From positions 50,375 to 114,374 of the forward strand of contig JAAFHV010000002.1 of NCBI GenBank assembly GCA_013297655.1: a stretch of 64,000 nt of DNA. The letters are read 5' to 3'. The translations under genes were made by a program, and so were the position numbers. The notes below the pieces were generated by a model. The model was not told the DNA's origin, searched no databases, and was given only the letters and a program-made list of their open reading frames with translations. Origin of the DNA: Myxococcales bacterium (lineage in GTDB: Bacteria; Myxococcota_A; Polyangia; Polyangiales; Polyangiaceae). This document shows positions 27,916-37,076 of the stretch, piece after piece (position 1 is the stretch's first letter; every line of letters starts with the position of its first letter).

Positions 27916-27936
27916 AAGTGAACGTACGGTTCACTT
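27916..27936. promoter_or_regulatory. TetR operator overlapping the regulator's own start
   Basis: Perfect inverted repeat AAGTGAAC-GTACG-GTTCACTT, ending one base before the ATG of the TetR gene. Size and symmetry fit a TetR dimer site; its position implies autorepression of the TetR-DUF6178 operon. There is no room for a standard ribosome binding site, so the mRNA may be leaderless or nearly so. Confidence 0.8.
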
Positions 27937-28569
27937 ATGGCGCAGGTCCAAAAAGCACACGTCCGCGAAGCGCTCGTCGTGGCGGCGCGCGAGCTCGGGG
28001 TGGAGGTCGGCTACGCGGCCACCACGATGGCAGCCGTCGCGGCGCGCGCGGGGGTCGCGACCGGCAACGTTTATCGGTATTTTCCCTCGAAGGAACATCT
28101 CTTCGCGGTGGCGATCCCCGAGTCGCTCGCGCGGGAGCTCGCGCGGCGAGTGCGCGCGCGGGTGCTCGCCCTCGGCCGCGCGACGGACATCGCGGCCCTC
28201 CCTCCCACGGCGGACTACCACTTGGTCTCGGGGGAGCTCTTCACGTTGGTGGTGCGGGAGCGGCTCGCCGTCGCGTTCTTGCTTCGCGGAGCCGAGGGCA
28301 CGCCCCACGCGGGCTTCGCGGCGCGCCTCGTCCACGATCTGGTCCGGCTCGCCCGTCGATACGCTCGCGCTGCGCATGGGCGACCGCTCGTGGGGGCAGA
28401 GGTCTTCGTGCTCACGCGAATCTACGCGGCCTACGTCGCTTCCCTCGGCGAGGCGCTCATCGCGTTCTCGGACGAAAAAGGCCTCCGCACGGTGATCGAT
28501 GCGCTCGCGCGGTACCACCTCGCTGGGCTCCGGGCGCTCTTCGTCGGGGCTTCCACGTCCACCACTTGA
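27937..28569 (+). CDS. TetR/AcrR family transcriptional regulator
   Basis: Encodes 210 residues. HTH region VREALVVAARELGVEVGYAATTMAAVAARAGVATGNVYRYFPSKEHLF (about 9-56) with the diagnostic YRYFPSKEHL. C-terminal ligand-binding domain is Arg/Ala/Leu-rich helical. The ATG follows the palindromic operator directly. Its stop is 11 bases before the DUF6178-like gene, so the pair forms an operon under its own repressor. A near copy of its operator lies 5.6 kb to the left at 22290. Confidence 0.9.
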   Translation: MAQVQKAHVREALVVAARELGVEVGYAATTMAAVAARAGVATGNVYRYFPSKEHLFAVAIPESLARELARRVRARVLALGRATDIAALPPTADYHLVSGELFTLVVRERLAVAFLLRGAEGTPHAGFAARLVHDLVRLARRYARAAHGRPLVGAEVFVLTRIYAAYVASLGEALIAFSDEKGLRTVIDALARYHLAGLRALFVGASTSTT

Positions 28570-28580
28570 GAGGAGCCATC

Positions 28581-30110
28581 GTGCGCGATCGTCACGCCGT
28601 GCAAGACGAACGAGGTCTCTCCGCCGCGCGTCTGGTCGCCCGTCTCGTGGAGCGTCCCGACGCGATCGCGGCGGTGCGTGGGCTCTCGGGGGAGCGCTTT
28701 CGCGACCTCGTCGCTCGCGTGGGGCTCGAGGACGCGGGAGAGCTCTTGGCGCTCGCGAGCCAAGCGCAGCTCGTGCTCGCGTTCGACGACGATCTGTTCC
28801 GCGCGAAGGCCCCCTCGGAGGACGAGTCGTTCGACGTGCAGCGTTTTCTCCTCTGGCTCGAGGTGCTCCGCGAATCGGGGGACACCTTCGCGGCGGAGCG
28901 GCTCGCGTCGCTCACGGACGACTTCTTGGCGCTCGTCGTGGAACGCAGCGCGGTCGTCGTCGATCAAGACGCGATGGGCGGGCTCCTCGCCGAAGATCGC
29001 GCCGCTGGCGATCGACTCGACGCGCTCGTAGAGGCCCTCCCCACCGAGGAAATCGATCGGTTCTTGCTCGTGGCCAAGGTCCGCGAGGGCTGGGACGGCC
29101 TCGTCGCCGTGCTCGTCACGATGGACCAAGAGCACCACGCGCTCGTCGCGAGGGTGCTCGAGCGGGTCGCGCAGACGACCATGGCCACGCTCTTCGACGG
29201 CGACGAAGACGCGGCGGACGGCCTCGTCGACACCCTCGTGGAAGACGTCGCGGCCGAGCGGGAGGAGCGTCGTCACGCGCGTGGCTTCGTCTCACCGGCG
29301 GACGCGCGCGCGTTCCTTTCCTCGGCCCGGGAGGCGAAATTCCCTGCAACCGAGCGCGATCCCACGACCCGCGCCGTGCTCCGCGATTTGGCCCACGCGC
29401 GCGCCTCGGTGGCGCCGGTCTTCTCGCGCACGTCAGCCACGCCGTTCGTGATCCCCGAAGCACCCACCGGCGCCGCGATCGCGCGGAGACGGGAGCGAAC
29501 GTCGCGCGCCGAGCTCGCGTGGCTCCTGCGCGAGTCGCATGCACTCTACACGGAGAGGGTCGAGGAGATCGCCTACCTGGTGAACGCGCTCGTCGCCGGG
29601 GCGTCGTTCGAGGGTCGCGCGCCGAGGCCCGTCGAGGCCTACGAGATCGTGGTCGCGACGATGGACCTCGCGCTCGATCTGGGGCCCGCCGGCGGCCTCG
29701 CGGACACGGCGGCCGACGTCCTTTTTCGTCGTGGTTTCCATGCGTTGCAAACAATGCTCGTGGTGCCGGCGGCGCACGCTGCGTTGGCGCTCCTCGGTCG
29801 ACCACGAACGGGATCGCGGGAGGCGCGCGCTGCGGTGGCGCGATCGCTCCGTTCCTCTGTGGAGCGCGGGCGACCGTGGCTCTCTCGCGCGGCGTTCCTC
29901 GACGTGGTCTCCGAAGCCGAACGTGGCGAGGCCGAGCGGCTCGCGAACCTCTTCGACGCGTGCCCTCACGACGGCGCGCGGTTCTTCGATCGCGTCGCGC
30001 TCGTGCGCGCCGCCTTCGCGCCCCCGCGACCTGTCTCGACCGCTCTCGCGCGGAGCACGGGTGCGCGACGTCGCTCGGTGAAGACCGGGCGTGCCACCAC
30101 TACGGAATGA
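28581..30110 (+). CDS. DUF6178-like protein
   Basis: Encodes 509 residues. GTG start with AGGAG 5 bases upstream. Almost entirely helical, rich in Glu, Ala, Leu and Arg, with no signal or membrane helix. Blocks such as FLLWLEVLRESGDTFAAERLASL, EIAYLVNALVAGASFEGR and ADVLFRRGFHAL match, from memory, the pattern of the DUF6178 family found in deltaproteobacteria and relatives, for which no function is known. Second gene of a TetR operon. It overlaps the end of the convergent lipoprotein gene by 11 bases. Confidence 0.65.
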   Translation: MRDRHAVQDERGLSAARLVARLVERPDAIAAVRGLSGERFRDLVARVGLEDAGELLALASQAQLVLAFDDDLFRAKAPSEDESFDVQRFLLWLEVLRESGDTFAAERLASLTDDFLALVVERSAVVVDQDAMGGLLAEDRAAGDRLDALVEALPTEEIDRFLLVAKVREGWDGLVAVLVTMDQEHHALVARVLERVAQTTMATLFDGDEDAADGLVDTLVEDVAAEREERRHARGFVSPADARAFLSSAREAKFPATERDPTTRAVLRDLAHARASVAPVFSRTSATPFVIPEAPTGAAIARRRERTSRAELAWLLRESHALYTERVEEIAYLVNALVAGASFEGRAPRPVEAYEIVVATMDLALDLGPAGGLADTAADVLFRRGFHALQTMLVVPAAHAALALLGRPRTGSREARAAVARSLRSSVERGRPWLSRAAFLDVVSEAERGEAERLANLFDACPHDGARFFDRVALVRAAFAPPRPVSTALARSTGARRRSVKTGRATTTE

Positions 30111-31026
30111 GCGCCGGCCCCTGTTCGATGCACGAGAGAAGAAAGAGCTCGGTCCCGCGGAGGAGTGGCGCCGCGCAAGGCTCCTTCCCCATGCGCGCGT
30201 AGACCGCCTCCGTCTTCTCCGCCGCCGCCGCGAGCGAGGGAGTCGGGTAAATGCGGTGGGAGCGGCGCCCCATCATCACGGCGGGGAGCTTGTGGGTCAG
30301 GCCGAAGCGCTCCTGGCGCATCCGCGCGTCTTCGTCGAACTGAAGGAGCGAGATCTCTACCGCGCACGGTTCGGTCCCGCAGGGCATCTGCACGGTGTAG
30401 AGGCCCACGTCGCGCGGGATCCCGGCGAGGAGCGGCACACGATCGTCGAACGGCAACGACGCGCGAGCACGATCACGAATGGCCGCGCTCCCGGCGCACA
30501 CCCAAGGTCGCCCCGGCCTCGCGAAGAGCGCCACGTTCGGCGACGTACGCGACGGAAACTCGGTCCACCCGTTCGCGAGCGCACGACCCGCGCCGACGTA
30601 GCGCGCGGTGTACGCCGCCCCCTCGGGCGACAAGGACTCTTGCACGGTGAGCATCGAGCCCATCGCGGGGAGCGGTTTGTCGTTCGCCTGGAAGGTGTTC
30701 ACCTCGCCGAAGCCACCGCCGATCGGGCAAAACGATCCCCCGTCGCCGTCCATCGAGAGCTGACCGCCACCGAACGCCGCGACCGCCATACGCGGGTACC
30801 CACCGAGGACCCCGAGATGCCACGGCTGAACGAGGGCTTCGACGGTGAGCGCCTGCCATCGTGGGTCGAGCGGGCCTATCGAGCCGCGCCGATAAGGCCC
30901 TGCCATGCTCGTTGGGGTCGTGACAGGGCCGCGGAGCCTCGCGCCATCGCCCGCGACGCACGCGGTCCCGAGAGACACCATCGTCATCGTCGCGAGCCGC
31001 GCGACCAAAGGAGAAACACGGCGCAT
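30100..31026 (-). CDS. lipoprotein of unknown function
   Basis: Encodes 308 residues. N-terminal signal MRRVSPLVARLATMTMVSLGTAC with lipobox Cys23. The mature protein has six cysteines and Gly-rich segments (AFGGGQLSMDGDGGSFCPIGGGFG) and no recognised domain. ATG start. It is co-directional with the Ser/Thr kinase gene upstream (45 bases apart), so the two may share a transcript; the kinase could act on the same envelope process, but that is only context. Confidence 0.68.
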   Translation of the reverse strand: MRRVSPLVARLATMTMVSLGTACVAGDGARLRGPVTTPTSMAGPYRRGSIGPLDPRWQALTVEALVQPWHLGVLGGYPRMAVAAFGGGQLSMDGDGGSFCPIGGGFGEVNTFQANDKPLPAMGSMLTVQESLSPEGAAYTARYVGAGRALANGWTEFPSRTSPNVALFARPGRPWVCAGSAAIRDRARASLPFDDRVPLLAGIPRDVGLYTVQMPCGTEPCAVEISLLQFDEDARMRQERFGLTHKLPAVMMGRRSHRIYPTPSLAAAAEKTEAVYARMGKEPCAAPLLRGTELFLLSCIEQGPALIP

Positions 31027-31071
31027 ACGACCACCGTAGCTCGCGCCGGCTCGGACGCGCGCTGCTCGTGC

Positions 31072-32166
31072 TCAGGGCAGCTTGCGGCGCGCCTCGGCGA
31101 TCGCGGCGAACCAAGGGTCTTCTCCCTCGTTGGCCTCCGCGTCGGTGCCTGGTTGGTCTGCGACGATCGTGTCACGCGGGATCTTCTGCGTGTGCGCGGG
31201 GGGCGGTCGCGACGCGGACGAGCTCGCCGGGAGCACGAAGAGCGGACCGAACGTCTCCGGGGTCGCCATGAACGGGCGAAGCGCATCGGCCAGCTCGCGT
31301 ACCGAGGCGTACCGACGCGCGGGATCTTTCTCGAGGCACTTTTTCGAGATCGCCACGAGGTCGTCCGGTATCTCGCCGAACATCGAGGAGAAGCGCGGCG
31401 GCGGCTCGTGGAGGATCGCTTGCATCGTCGCGAGGGCCGTCGGGCCATCGAACGGGAGCTGGCGCGTGAGCAGCTCGAAGAGCACTACCCCGAGCGACCA
31501 TACGTCGGAGCGCACGTCGACACCAGCCGAGCTACGCACCTGCTCGGGCGACATGTACTGCGATGTACCCATGACCAACCGCACGCTCGTGCGCCGGCCT
31601 TGGGACCGCACCGAGCCGAGCTTGGCGATCCCGAAATCGAGCAGCTTTACGCGGTCGGTTCCATCGGGGAGCTTCGTGAGGAAGAGGTTCGAAGGCTTGA
31701 TATCGCGATGAACGATCCCGGCCGAGTGCGCGACCGCCACGCCTTCGCAGGCCTCGACCATGTAGCGCGCCACGTCGCGAACGGGGATGGAGTCGGCCTC
31801 GAGGAGCAGGGTCTCGAGGTCCGTGCCTTCGAGGAGCTCCATGACGATGTAGGGCTGGTCGCTCTCCGTGGTCCCGAGCCCGAGCACCTCGGGCAGGTAG
31901 GGGGATTTCAATTCTGCAAGGGCCTCCCCTTCACGAATGAAACGCTCGGCCACCTCGGGGTTGCTCATGTGCTTCGGCAACAGCACTTTGACGGCCACAG
32001 AACGGCCATCGGAGCGACGCTTTCCTCGCAGCAAGAGGGCCATCGCGCCGCTGCCGATGATCTTCTCGACCTCGATTCCGTCCCCGATTTCACTCACCTG
32101 CATTCGGAGCGTGTCTCGCGAGCTGTCCAAGCTGTCCTCATTTGGTTCGATCGATGAGCCAACCAT
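31072..32166 (-). CDS. Ser/Thr protein kinase with atypical glycine loop
   Basis: Encodes 364 residues. Hanks-type kinase without a membrane helix: Lys60 in VAVKVLL, HRDIKPSN with Asp155, DFG at 177-179, GTSQYMSPEQ activation segment, DVWSLGVVLFELL. The glycine loop reads GSGAMALLL (38-46) rather than the usual GxGxxGxV, losing the third Gly, though the catalytic residues are all present. C-terminal 80 residues are Pro/Ala/Asp-rich. An internal ATG at 32103 (MQVSEIGDG) is possible. Followed by a lipoprotein gene in the same direction. Confidence 0.9.
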   Translation of the reverse strand: MVGSSIEPNEDSLDSSRDTLRMQVSEIGDGIEVEKIIGSGAMALLLRGKRRSDGRSVAVKVLLPKHMSNPEVAERFIREGEALAELKSPYLPEVLGLGTTESDQPYIVMELLEGTDLETLLLEADSIPVRDVARYMVEACEGVAVAHSAGIVHRDIKPSNLFLTKLPDGTDRVKLLDFGIAKLGSVRSQGRRTSVRLVMGTSQYMSPEQVRSSAGVDVRSDVWSLGVVLFELLTRQLPFDGPTALATMQAILHEPPPRFSSMFGEIPDDLVAISKKCLEKDPARRYASVRELADALRPFMATPETFGPLFVLPASSSASRPPPAHTQKIPRDTIVADQPGTDAEANEGEDPWFAAIAEARRKLP

Positions 32167-32371
32167 GCGGTTCGTCGTCGCCGTCTCGATCCCTATGCAC
32201 GAGGCGAACCGTTTGAATTACTTGCCGTATCGGCGACGGTTGCGTGCGCGCTGCAGCAATGCGATGCGCCTCGACATCGTGCACCAGCTCGCGAAGACGG
32301 CACTTCGAGCGTCGTCTGCACTCCCGAGTGTGCTCCATGTATGGCGTGGTGCGAGTGAGGCTGCAGCTACG

Positions 32372-32824
32372 TCAGAGCGGCCCTTCGTCGACGGAGACGA
32401 GCCCGCGAGACTCGAGGCGCGCAAGCACGCGCGCGACCTCGGGTTTGCGAAGGTCGTTCGCGACGGCGCGCGGTCCGTCCGGCTCTTCGAGTCGGCGAAG
32501 CAGCGCCGCTTCTGCCGCGTCGATCGCGTGGGCCGCGAGCAGCGAGCGCACGTCCGCCGCCTCGGACCGAATCACGATCGTGAGCTCCCTGGGCTCCTCC
32601 ATCGGTCGCGCGCGAATGCCCGATTCGGCGGCCGCGACCGCTGGAATTCTGAGGTGCGCGCGGTCCTTCTCGGCCTTCGGGGGGCGGGTGGTCTCTGCGG
32701 GTGGAGCGGCGACGTGCTGGCCGGTGGGCCAAGCCTCGCTCGGCATCGCGACCGCCCGCTTGACGGTGGTCACGAGAGACTCCACGAGCGGGACCGGAGG
32801 CGAGGAAGGTGTCTTCGGGATCAT
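32372..32824 (-). CDS. small protein with possible winged-helix C-terminus
   Basis: Encodes 150 residues. The first 80 are Pro/Ala/Glu-rich and probably disordered. Residues about 95-150 (LLAAHAIDAAEAALLRRLEEP, then AVANDLRKPEVARVLARLESRGLVSVDEG) look like a small winged-helix: helix, helix, then a basic-hydrophobic recognition-like helix with Gly-Leu turn. Divergent from the second P450 gene with 102 bases between starts, which would suit a regulator, but no family is recognised. Confidence 0.5.
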   Translation of the reverse strand: MIPKTPSSPPVPLVESLVTTVKRAVAMPSEAWPTGQHVAAPPAETTRPPKAEKDRAHLRIPAVAAAESGIRARPMEEPRELTIVIRSEAADVRSLLAAHAIDAAEAALLRRLEEPDGPRAVANDLRKPEVARVLARLESRGLVSVDEGPL

Positions 32825-32926
32825 CGGAACACTGCGGACACTGCACGCCGCGAGCCACCAACACCACCGAATCCGCGCGAACGACCTCCTCTCCGCCGTT
32901 CGGCAACTCTCGCGTAGGATGAAACG

Positions 32927-34375
32927 ATGGGCTCGCTAGCGGACATTCCTCGCATCCCGGACGTTGGCCTCCTCGGGAGCTTCGGGCTCACGACGGCCGA
33001 TCGGCTCCAGCTCCAACGTGACCTCGCCAAACAAGACGCGCCGATCGTGCGCGGGCGAATCCTGCATATGCCGGTGTACTTTCCGTGCAGCCCGGAGGCC
33101 GCACACGACGTGCTGGTCACGAAGGCGAAGAGCTTCGAGAAGTCACCGGGGGTGCGGGTGTTGCTCCACAACTTGGCGGGGCAGGGGCTCTTCACGAGCG
33201 AAGGCACCATCTGGAAAAACCAGCGAAAGCTGATGTCGCCGCTGTTTCAACCGGCGCCGATTCACAAGTACGCCGAGACGATGCGCCTCGTCACGGATCG
33301 CGCCGCCGCCGGCATGCACGACGGGAAACGCATCGATCTCGCGCGCGAGACGACGCGCATCGCGATGTCGATCGTGGGCAAGGCGTTGTTCGACGTGGAC
33401 ACGTTCGACGAGGCCGACGCGCTCGGGCAAGCGCTCACCACCGCGCTCCATTGGGTGAACGACAACCTCGCGAGCCCCTCGCTCGTGGCGCACGTGATGA
33501 TGCTCGACGCGACCGAGACGATCGCGGCGAAGACGCGCGGGCGGGTGAAGGCGCTCTTCGAATCGGTCCACGACAGGGTCGCGGCGCCCTTTCTTTTGCC
33601 TGGGGTGCGCGATCCGAAGCTGCTCGCGGCGGTGAAGATCCTCGACGAGCGCATCCAAGGGATGATCGACGAACGACGGAGGCAGGGCCTCACACGAGAC
33701 GATTTGCTCACCCGTCTGCTGACCGCGCGCGATCCGGATGGCGTCGCCGCGCACATGAGCGATCGTCAGGTTCGAGACGAAGCAGTCACCATCTTCGTGG
33801 CGGGGCACGAGACCACCGCGACCGCGCTCGCGTGGTCGTTCTATTTGCTCGCGCGGAACCCGGAGGCGCTCGAGCGCGCGCGCGCCGAGGCCGACGCTTT
33901 CGGCGACGAGCCGATCACCAAATGGCAACCGGAGCGCCTCGCCTATGCGACGCGCGTGTTCCGCGAGGCGATGCGCCTCTACGCGCCGATCATGATGATG
34001 CCGCGCCGAACCCTCGAAGAGGTGGAAATCGCGGGGGTCGTGTTTCCGGCGAAGAGCATCATGATGGTGAGCTCCTATGCGCAGCACTACCGCGCAGAGT
34101 CGTACCCCGATCCGGAGCGGTTCGACCCGGACCGATGGCTCCCGCAGCGCGAAGCCGAGCGCCACCGCGCGTCGTACTTGCCGTTCTCTGCCGGCCCACG
34201 ATTTTGCATCGGCATTCACTTCGCGATGATGGAGGGCCCCATCGTGCTCGCGCGCCTCCTTCGTCAATGGAGCTTCGAGATCGATCCCGAGAGGGTGATC
34301 GAGGAAGACGACTTCGCGACGGTGCGTCCGCGCGGCGGCGTTCCCGCGATCGTGCGAAGGCGCCCCGATGTCTGA
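32927..34375 (+). CDS. cytochrome P450
   Basis: Encodes 482 residues. Motifs: AGHETT at 292-297, ExxR E347/R350 in VFREAMRLY, the PERF segment YPDPERFDPDRWLP and heme loop FSAGPRFCIG with Cys427. The C-terminal half resembles class II-like bacterial P450s (CYP4/CYP110-like style) more than CYP102, so it is only distantly related to the P450 at 2184. No redox partner nearby. It may act on a lipid, terpene or polyketide; the window shows no biosynthetic cluster. Possible SD TAGGAT 6 bases upstream of the ATG. Confidence 0.92.
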   Translation: MGSLADIPRIPDVGLLGSFGLTTADRLQLQRDLAKQDAPIVRGRILHMPVYFPCSPEAAHDVLVTKAKSFEKSPGVRVLLHNLAGQGLFTSEGTIWKNQRKLMSPLFQPAPIHKYAETMRLVTDRAAAGMHDGKRIDLARETTRIAMSIVGKALFDVDTFDEADALGQALTTALHWVNDNLASPSLVAHVMMLDATETIAAKTRGRVKALFESVHDRVAAPFLLPGVRDPKLLAAVKILDERIQGMIDERRRQGLTRDDLLTRLLTARDPDGVAAHMSDRQVRDEAVTIFVAGHETTATALAWSFYLLARNPEALERARAEADAFGDEPITKWQPERLAYATRVFREAMRLYAPIMMMPRRTLEEVEIAGVVFPAKSIMMVSSYAQHYRAESYPDPERFDPDRWLPQREAERHRASYLPFSAGPRFCIGIHFAMMEGPIVLARLLRQWSFEIDPERVIEEDDFATVRPRGGVPAIVRRRPDV

Positions 34376-34529
34376 ACGCCGCTCGTCGTAGCGCTGCATT
34401 TGTCGAGTGATTACGACCTGTTGGGGCCTCGGGCCTCGGCGGCGAGCCGGCTGCGTGTGCGCGGGAGGTGGCTCGCGCTTCCCACGTCGATTGCGCGCGC
34501 TTCGAGCGTCGATCGAGTATTTCGTGGGC

Positions 34530-36824
34530 ATGCGCTCGACTCGTCTGCTCGCGTGTCTCGTCGGATCGATCGTGGTGGCTTCGGGGTGCGCTCCAGAGGG
34601 GCCTCCGCCGGTCACCGCGCAGTCTGCGCCGCCACCAGTAGCGGTCATGGGCACGGCGGGCCCGGTCGCGAACGTGCCGCGCGCGTTCTCTCCTTTGCCC
34701 GCGGGGGCGAGCGCAGTGTCGTTCGCGCGGATAGCGAAGTATCCCGAGCCGGGATGGCACGTGCCGCAGAGCCCGAGCTTCGCCCTCGGCCCGCAGAAGC
34801 TCACCTACCTCGCGAGCGAAGCGAAGAGCGACGTGCTCTCTCTCTACGAGTACGATCACGCGACCGGCGCGACGAAGGTGCTCCTCCGCGCCGATGATTT
34901 GCTCGGAAAAGGCGGGGAAAAGCTCTCCAAAGAAGAAGAGCTTCGTCGCGAGCGTCAGCGCCAGCGAAACAAGGGGATCACGTCGTACGCGTTCGCGAAG
35001 CAGGGCGGGCGTCTCATCGTTCCGTTGAACGGCGACGTGTACCTGCGCGAGCCCGACGGCACCACGAAGGCGCTCACGAAGACACCGGAGCCCGAGCTCG
35101 ATCCGAAGATCTGCCGCACGGGAGCGAAGGTCACGTACGTGCGCGGGTCGGAGCTCTACGTGACCGACGTCGCCTCCGGGAAGGAGACCGCGCTCACTCG
35201 CGGCGCGAAGCCGCACGTCACGCGCGGGCAGTCCGACTACAACGCGCAAGAAGAGTTCGGCGAGTCTTCCGGCGCGTTCCTCTCGCCCGATTGCAAAGCC
35301 GTGGTCTACCTCGAGGTCGACGACTCCGAGGTGGCGGAGGTGCTCGTCCCCGGCTTTCGGCGCGGCGAAGCGAAGCACGATCCGCTTCGCTACCCGCTCG
35401 CGGGCGGAAAGAACCCGAAGGTCGCCGTGTACGTGACGAGCCTCGCCGGCGGCGCGCCGCGCAAGGTGGCGCTCCCGGATCTCGAGGGAAATTACCTGGT
35501 TTCGTTCACGTGGGAGCCGTCCGCGGCGGCGTTCACCTTCGAGGCCGTGTCGCGCGATCAGCGCACCGTCTCGTTCGTCCGCGTCGACGCGAAGACCCTC
35601 GCCCACACCACCCGCGAGATCGGGAAAGACGCGCGTTACGTCGACGCGCTCCCGATGCGTCGCTTCGAGGAGAGCGCGAGCTTCGTGACGATCGGGCGTC
35701 AGAACGGGCACGCCCACCTCGAGCTTCGCGACGGCAACGGCGTGATGGAGCGCGCGATCACGAAGGGCGATTGGGACGTGACCCAGATCGCCGCGATCGA
35801 CGAGAAGGCAAAAGAGGTGCTCTTCGTCGCGACCAAAGACGGGCCCCTCGAGCGCCACCTCTACGCGGTGCCTCTCGCGGGCGGGGAGGTGCGCAAGCTC
35901 ACCCACGAGGCGGGCACTCACGCGCCGATCGTCGACCACGGCACGGGCCGTTGGTTCGACGTGCACTCCTCGCGTCAGCGCGCGCCGAAGGTGGAGCTCC
36001 GCGGCGCGAAGGGCGAGCTCCTTCACGATCTTTCGCCCGCGAAAGACCCCGAAATCGACGCACTCTCGCTCCGCCCGCTCGAGCCCTTCACCTGCCACAC
36101 GAAGGACGGAACGCTGCTCCACGCAAACCTTCTTCGTCCACGCGGCTTCGATGCGAAGCGGCTCTACCCGGTGGTGGTGATGGTCTATGGCGGACCGGGC
36201 GCGCAGACGGTGGTCGACCGATTTTCACCGAAGCTCTTGTGGCAGCACCTCGCCGATCGCGGATTTTTCGTCTTCCAAGTCGACAACCGTGGGTCGGCCG
36301 GTCGTGGGTTCGAGTTCGCGGCGGCGACGTATGGCAAGCTCGGTGAGCTCGAGCTCCAAGATCAACTCGACGCGCTCGAGGCTCTAAAGACGGTAGAGGG
36401 CGTCGATCCGACCCGCGTCGGCATCTACGGAGTGAGCTACGGCGGCACGATGACCCTCGAGGCGATGCTGCGCGCACCAGGGAAATACAAGGCCGGAATC
36501 GCCGATGCGTCCGTCGTCGATTGGTCACTTTACGACAGCGGGTACACCGAGCGTTACCTCGGTCCGAAGGGCCCCGCCTACGAAGCGACGGAGCTCTCGC
36601 GCTTCGCCCCCGCCCTCACCGGGCGCCTCCTCGTCATGCACGGGCTAATGGACGAAAACGTGCACTTTGCAAATTCTGCCAAGCTCGTCGACGCGCTCGT
36701 CGCGGCGCAGCGCCCGTTCGACATGGTGGTGTTGCCCGGTGAGCGTCATGGCACGAAGGATCCCGGCGCGAAGGAGTGGATCTCGCGCAAAATCGCGGAC
36801 TACTTCGCGGAGACACTCAAGTAG
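34530..36824 (+). CDS. S9 family prolyl oligopeptidase / DPP-IV-like exopeptidase, lipoprotein
   Basis: Encodes 764 residues from ATG 34530 (signal ending VVASGC, lipobox). N-terminal beta-propeller (residues about 70-480) that shields the active site and a C-terminal alpha/beta hydrolase domain. Catalytic triad Ser636 in YGVSYGG, Asp708 in HGLMDENVH, His740 in GERHG; the DNRGSAGRG strand and SGYTERYLG Tyr segment are as in dipeptidyl-peptidase IV. The nucleophile context is GVSYGG instead of the common GWSYGG. It would trim dipeptides, often after Pro, from peptides in the periplasm or outside. Upstream ORF extension to 34407 lacks a start site. Confidence 0.92.
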   Translation: MRSTRLLACLVGSIVVASGCAPEGPPPVTAQSAPPPVAVMGTAGPVANVPRAFSPLPAGASAVSFARIAKYPEPGWHVPQSPSFALGPQKLTYLASEAKSDVLSLYEYDHATGATKVLLRADDLLGKGGEKLSKEEELRRERQRQRNKGITSYAFAKQGGRLIVPLNGDVYLREPDGTTKALTKTPEPELDPKICRTGAKVTYVRGSELYVTDVASGKETALTRGAKPHVTRGQSDYNAQEEFGESSGAFLSPDCKAVVYLEVDDSEVAEVLVPGFRRGEAKHDPLRYPLAGGKNPKVAVYVTSLAGGAPRKVALPDLEGNYLVSFTWEPSAAAFTFEAVSRDQRTVSFVRVDAKTLAHTTREIGKDARYVDALPMRRFEESASFVTIGRQNGHAHLELRDGNGVMERAITKGDWDVTQIAAIDEKAKEVLFVATKDGPLERHLYAVPLAGGEVRKLTHEAGTHAPIVDHGTGRWFDVHSSRQRAPKVELRGAKGELLHDLSPAKDPEIDALSLRPLEPFTCHTKDGTLLHANLLRPRGFDAKRLYPVVVMVYGGPGAQTVVDRFSPKLLWQHLADRGFFVFQVDNRGSAGRGFEFAAATYGKLGELELQDQLDALEALKTVEGVDPTRVGIYGVSYGGTMTLEAMLRAPGKYKAGIADASVVDWSLYDSGYTERYLGPKGPAYEATELSRFAPALTGRLLVMHGLMDENVHFANSAKLVDALVAAQRPFDMVVLPGERHGTKDPGAKEWISRKIADYFAETLK

Positions 36825-37076
36825 GCCCGCTCGGTCTCGCCGGGTCCGAATCTCACGTCTCCCCACACCCGGCTCGCCCGCCGATGGTGGGCAGTCCTTG
36901 TGTTGCTGAACACTTGAGCTCTATCTGTGCCGTCGGGGGAGTGAATTTTCTCACGCCCTGGCAGCCGTGTCGCGGTCGCGCTCGTCCGCACGCGAATCTG
37001 CGAAGCGTTTTGCGCGGCATAGGTCCTGCACTAGTCGGCATTCGCGTGGCGGAGGGCTCGTTGTCCTTCGCAGCTC
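36825..37076. other. upstream region of the sigma-54 activator
   Basis: 252 bases without a convincing ORF between the S9 peptidase and the large activator gene. It should hold the activator's promoter; no TGGC/TGC-type or other clear motif found. Confidence 0.3.
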
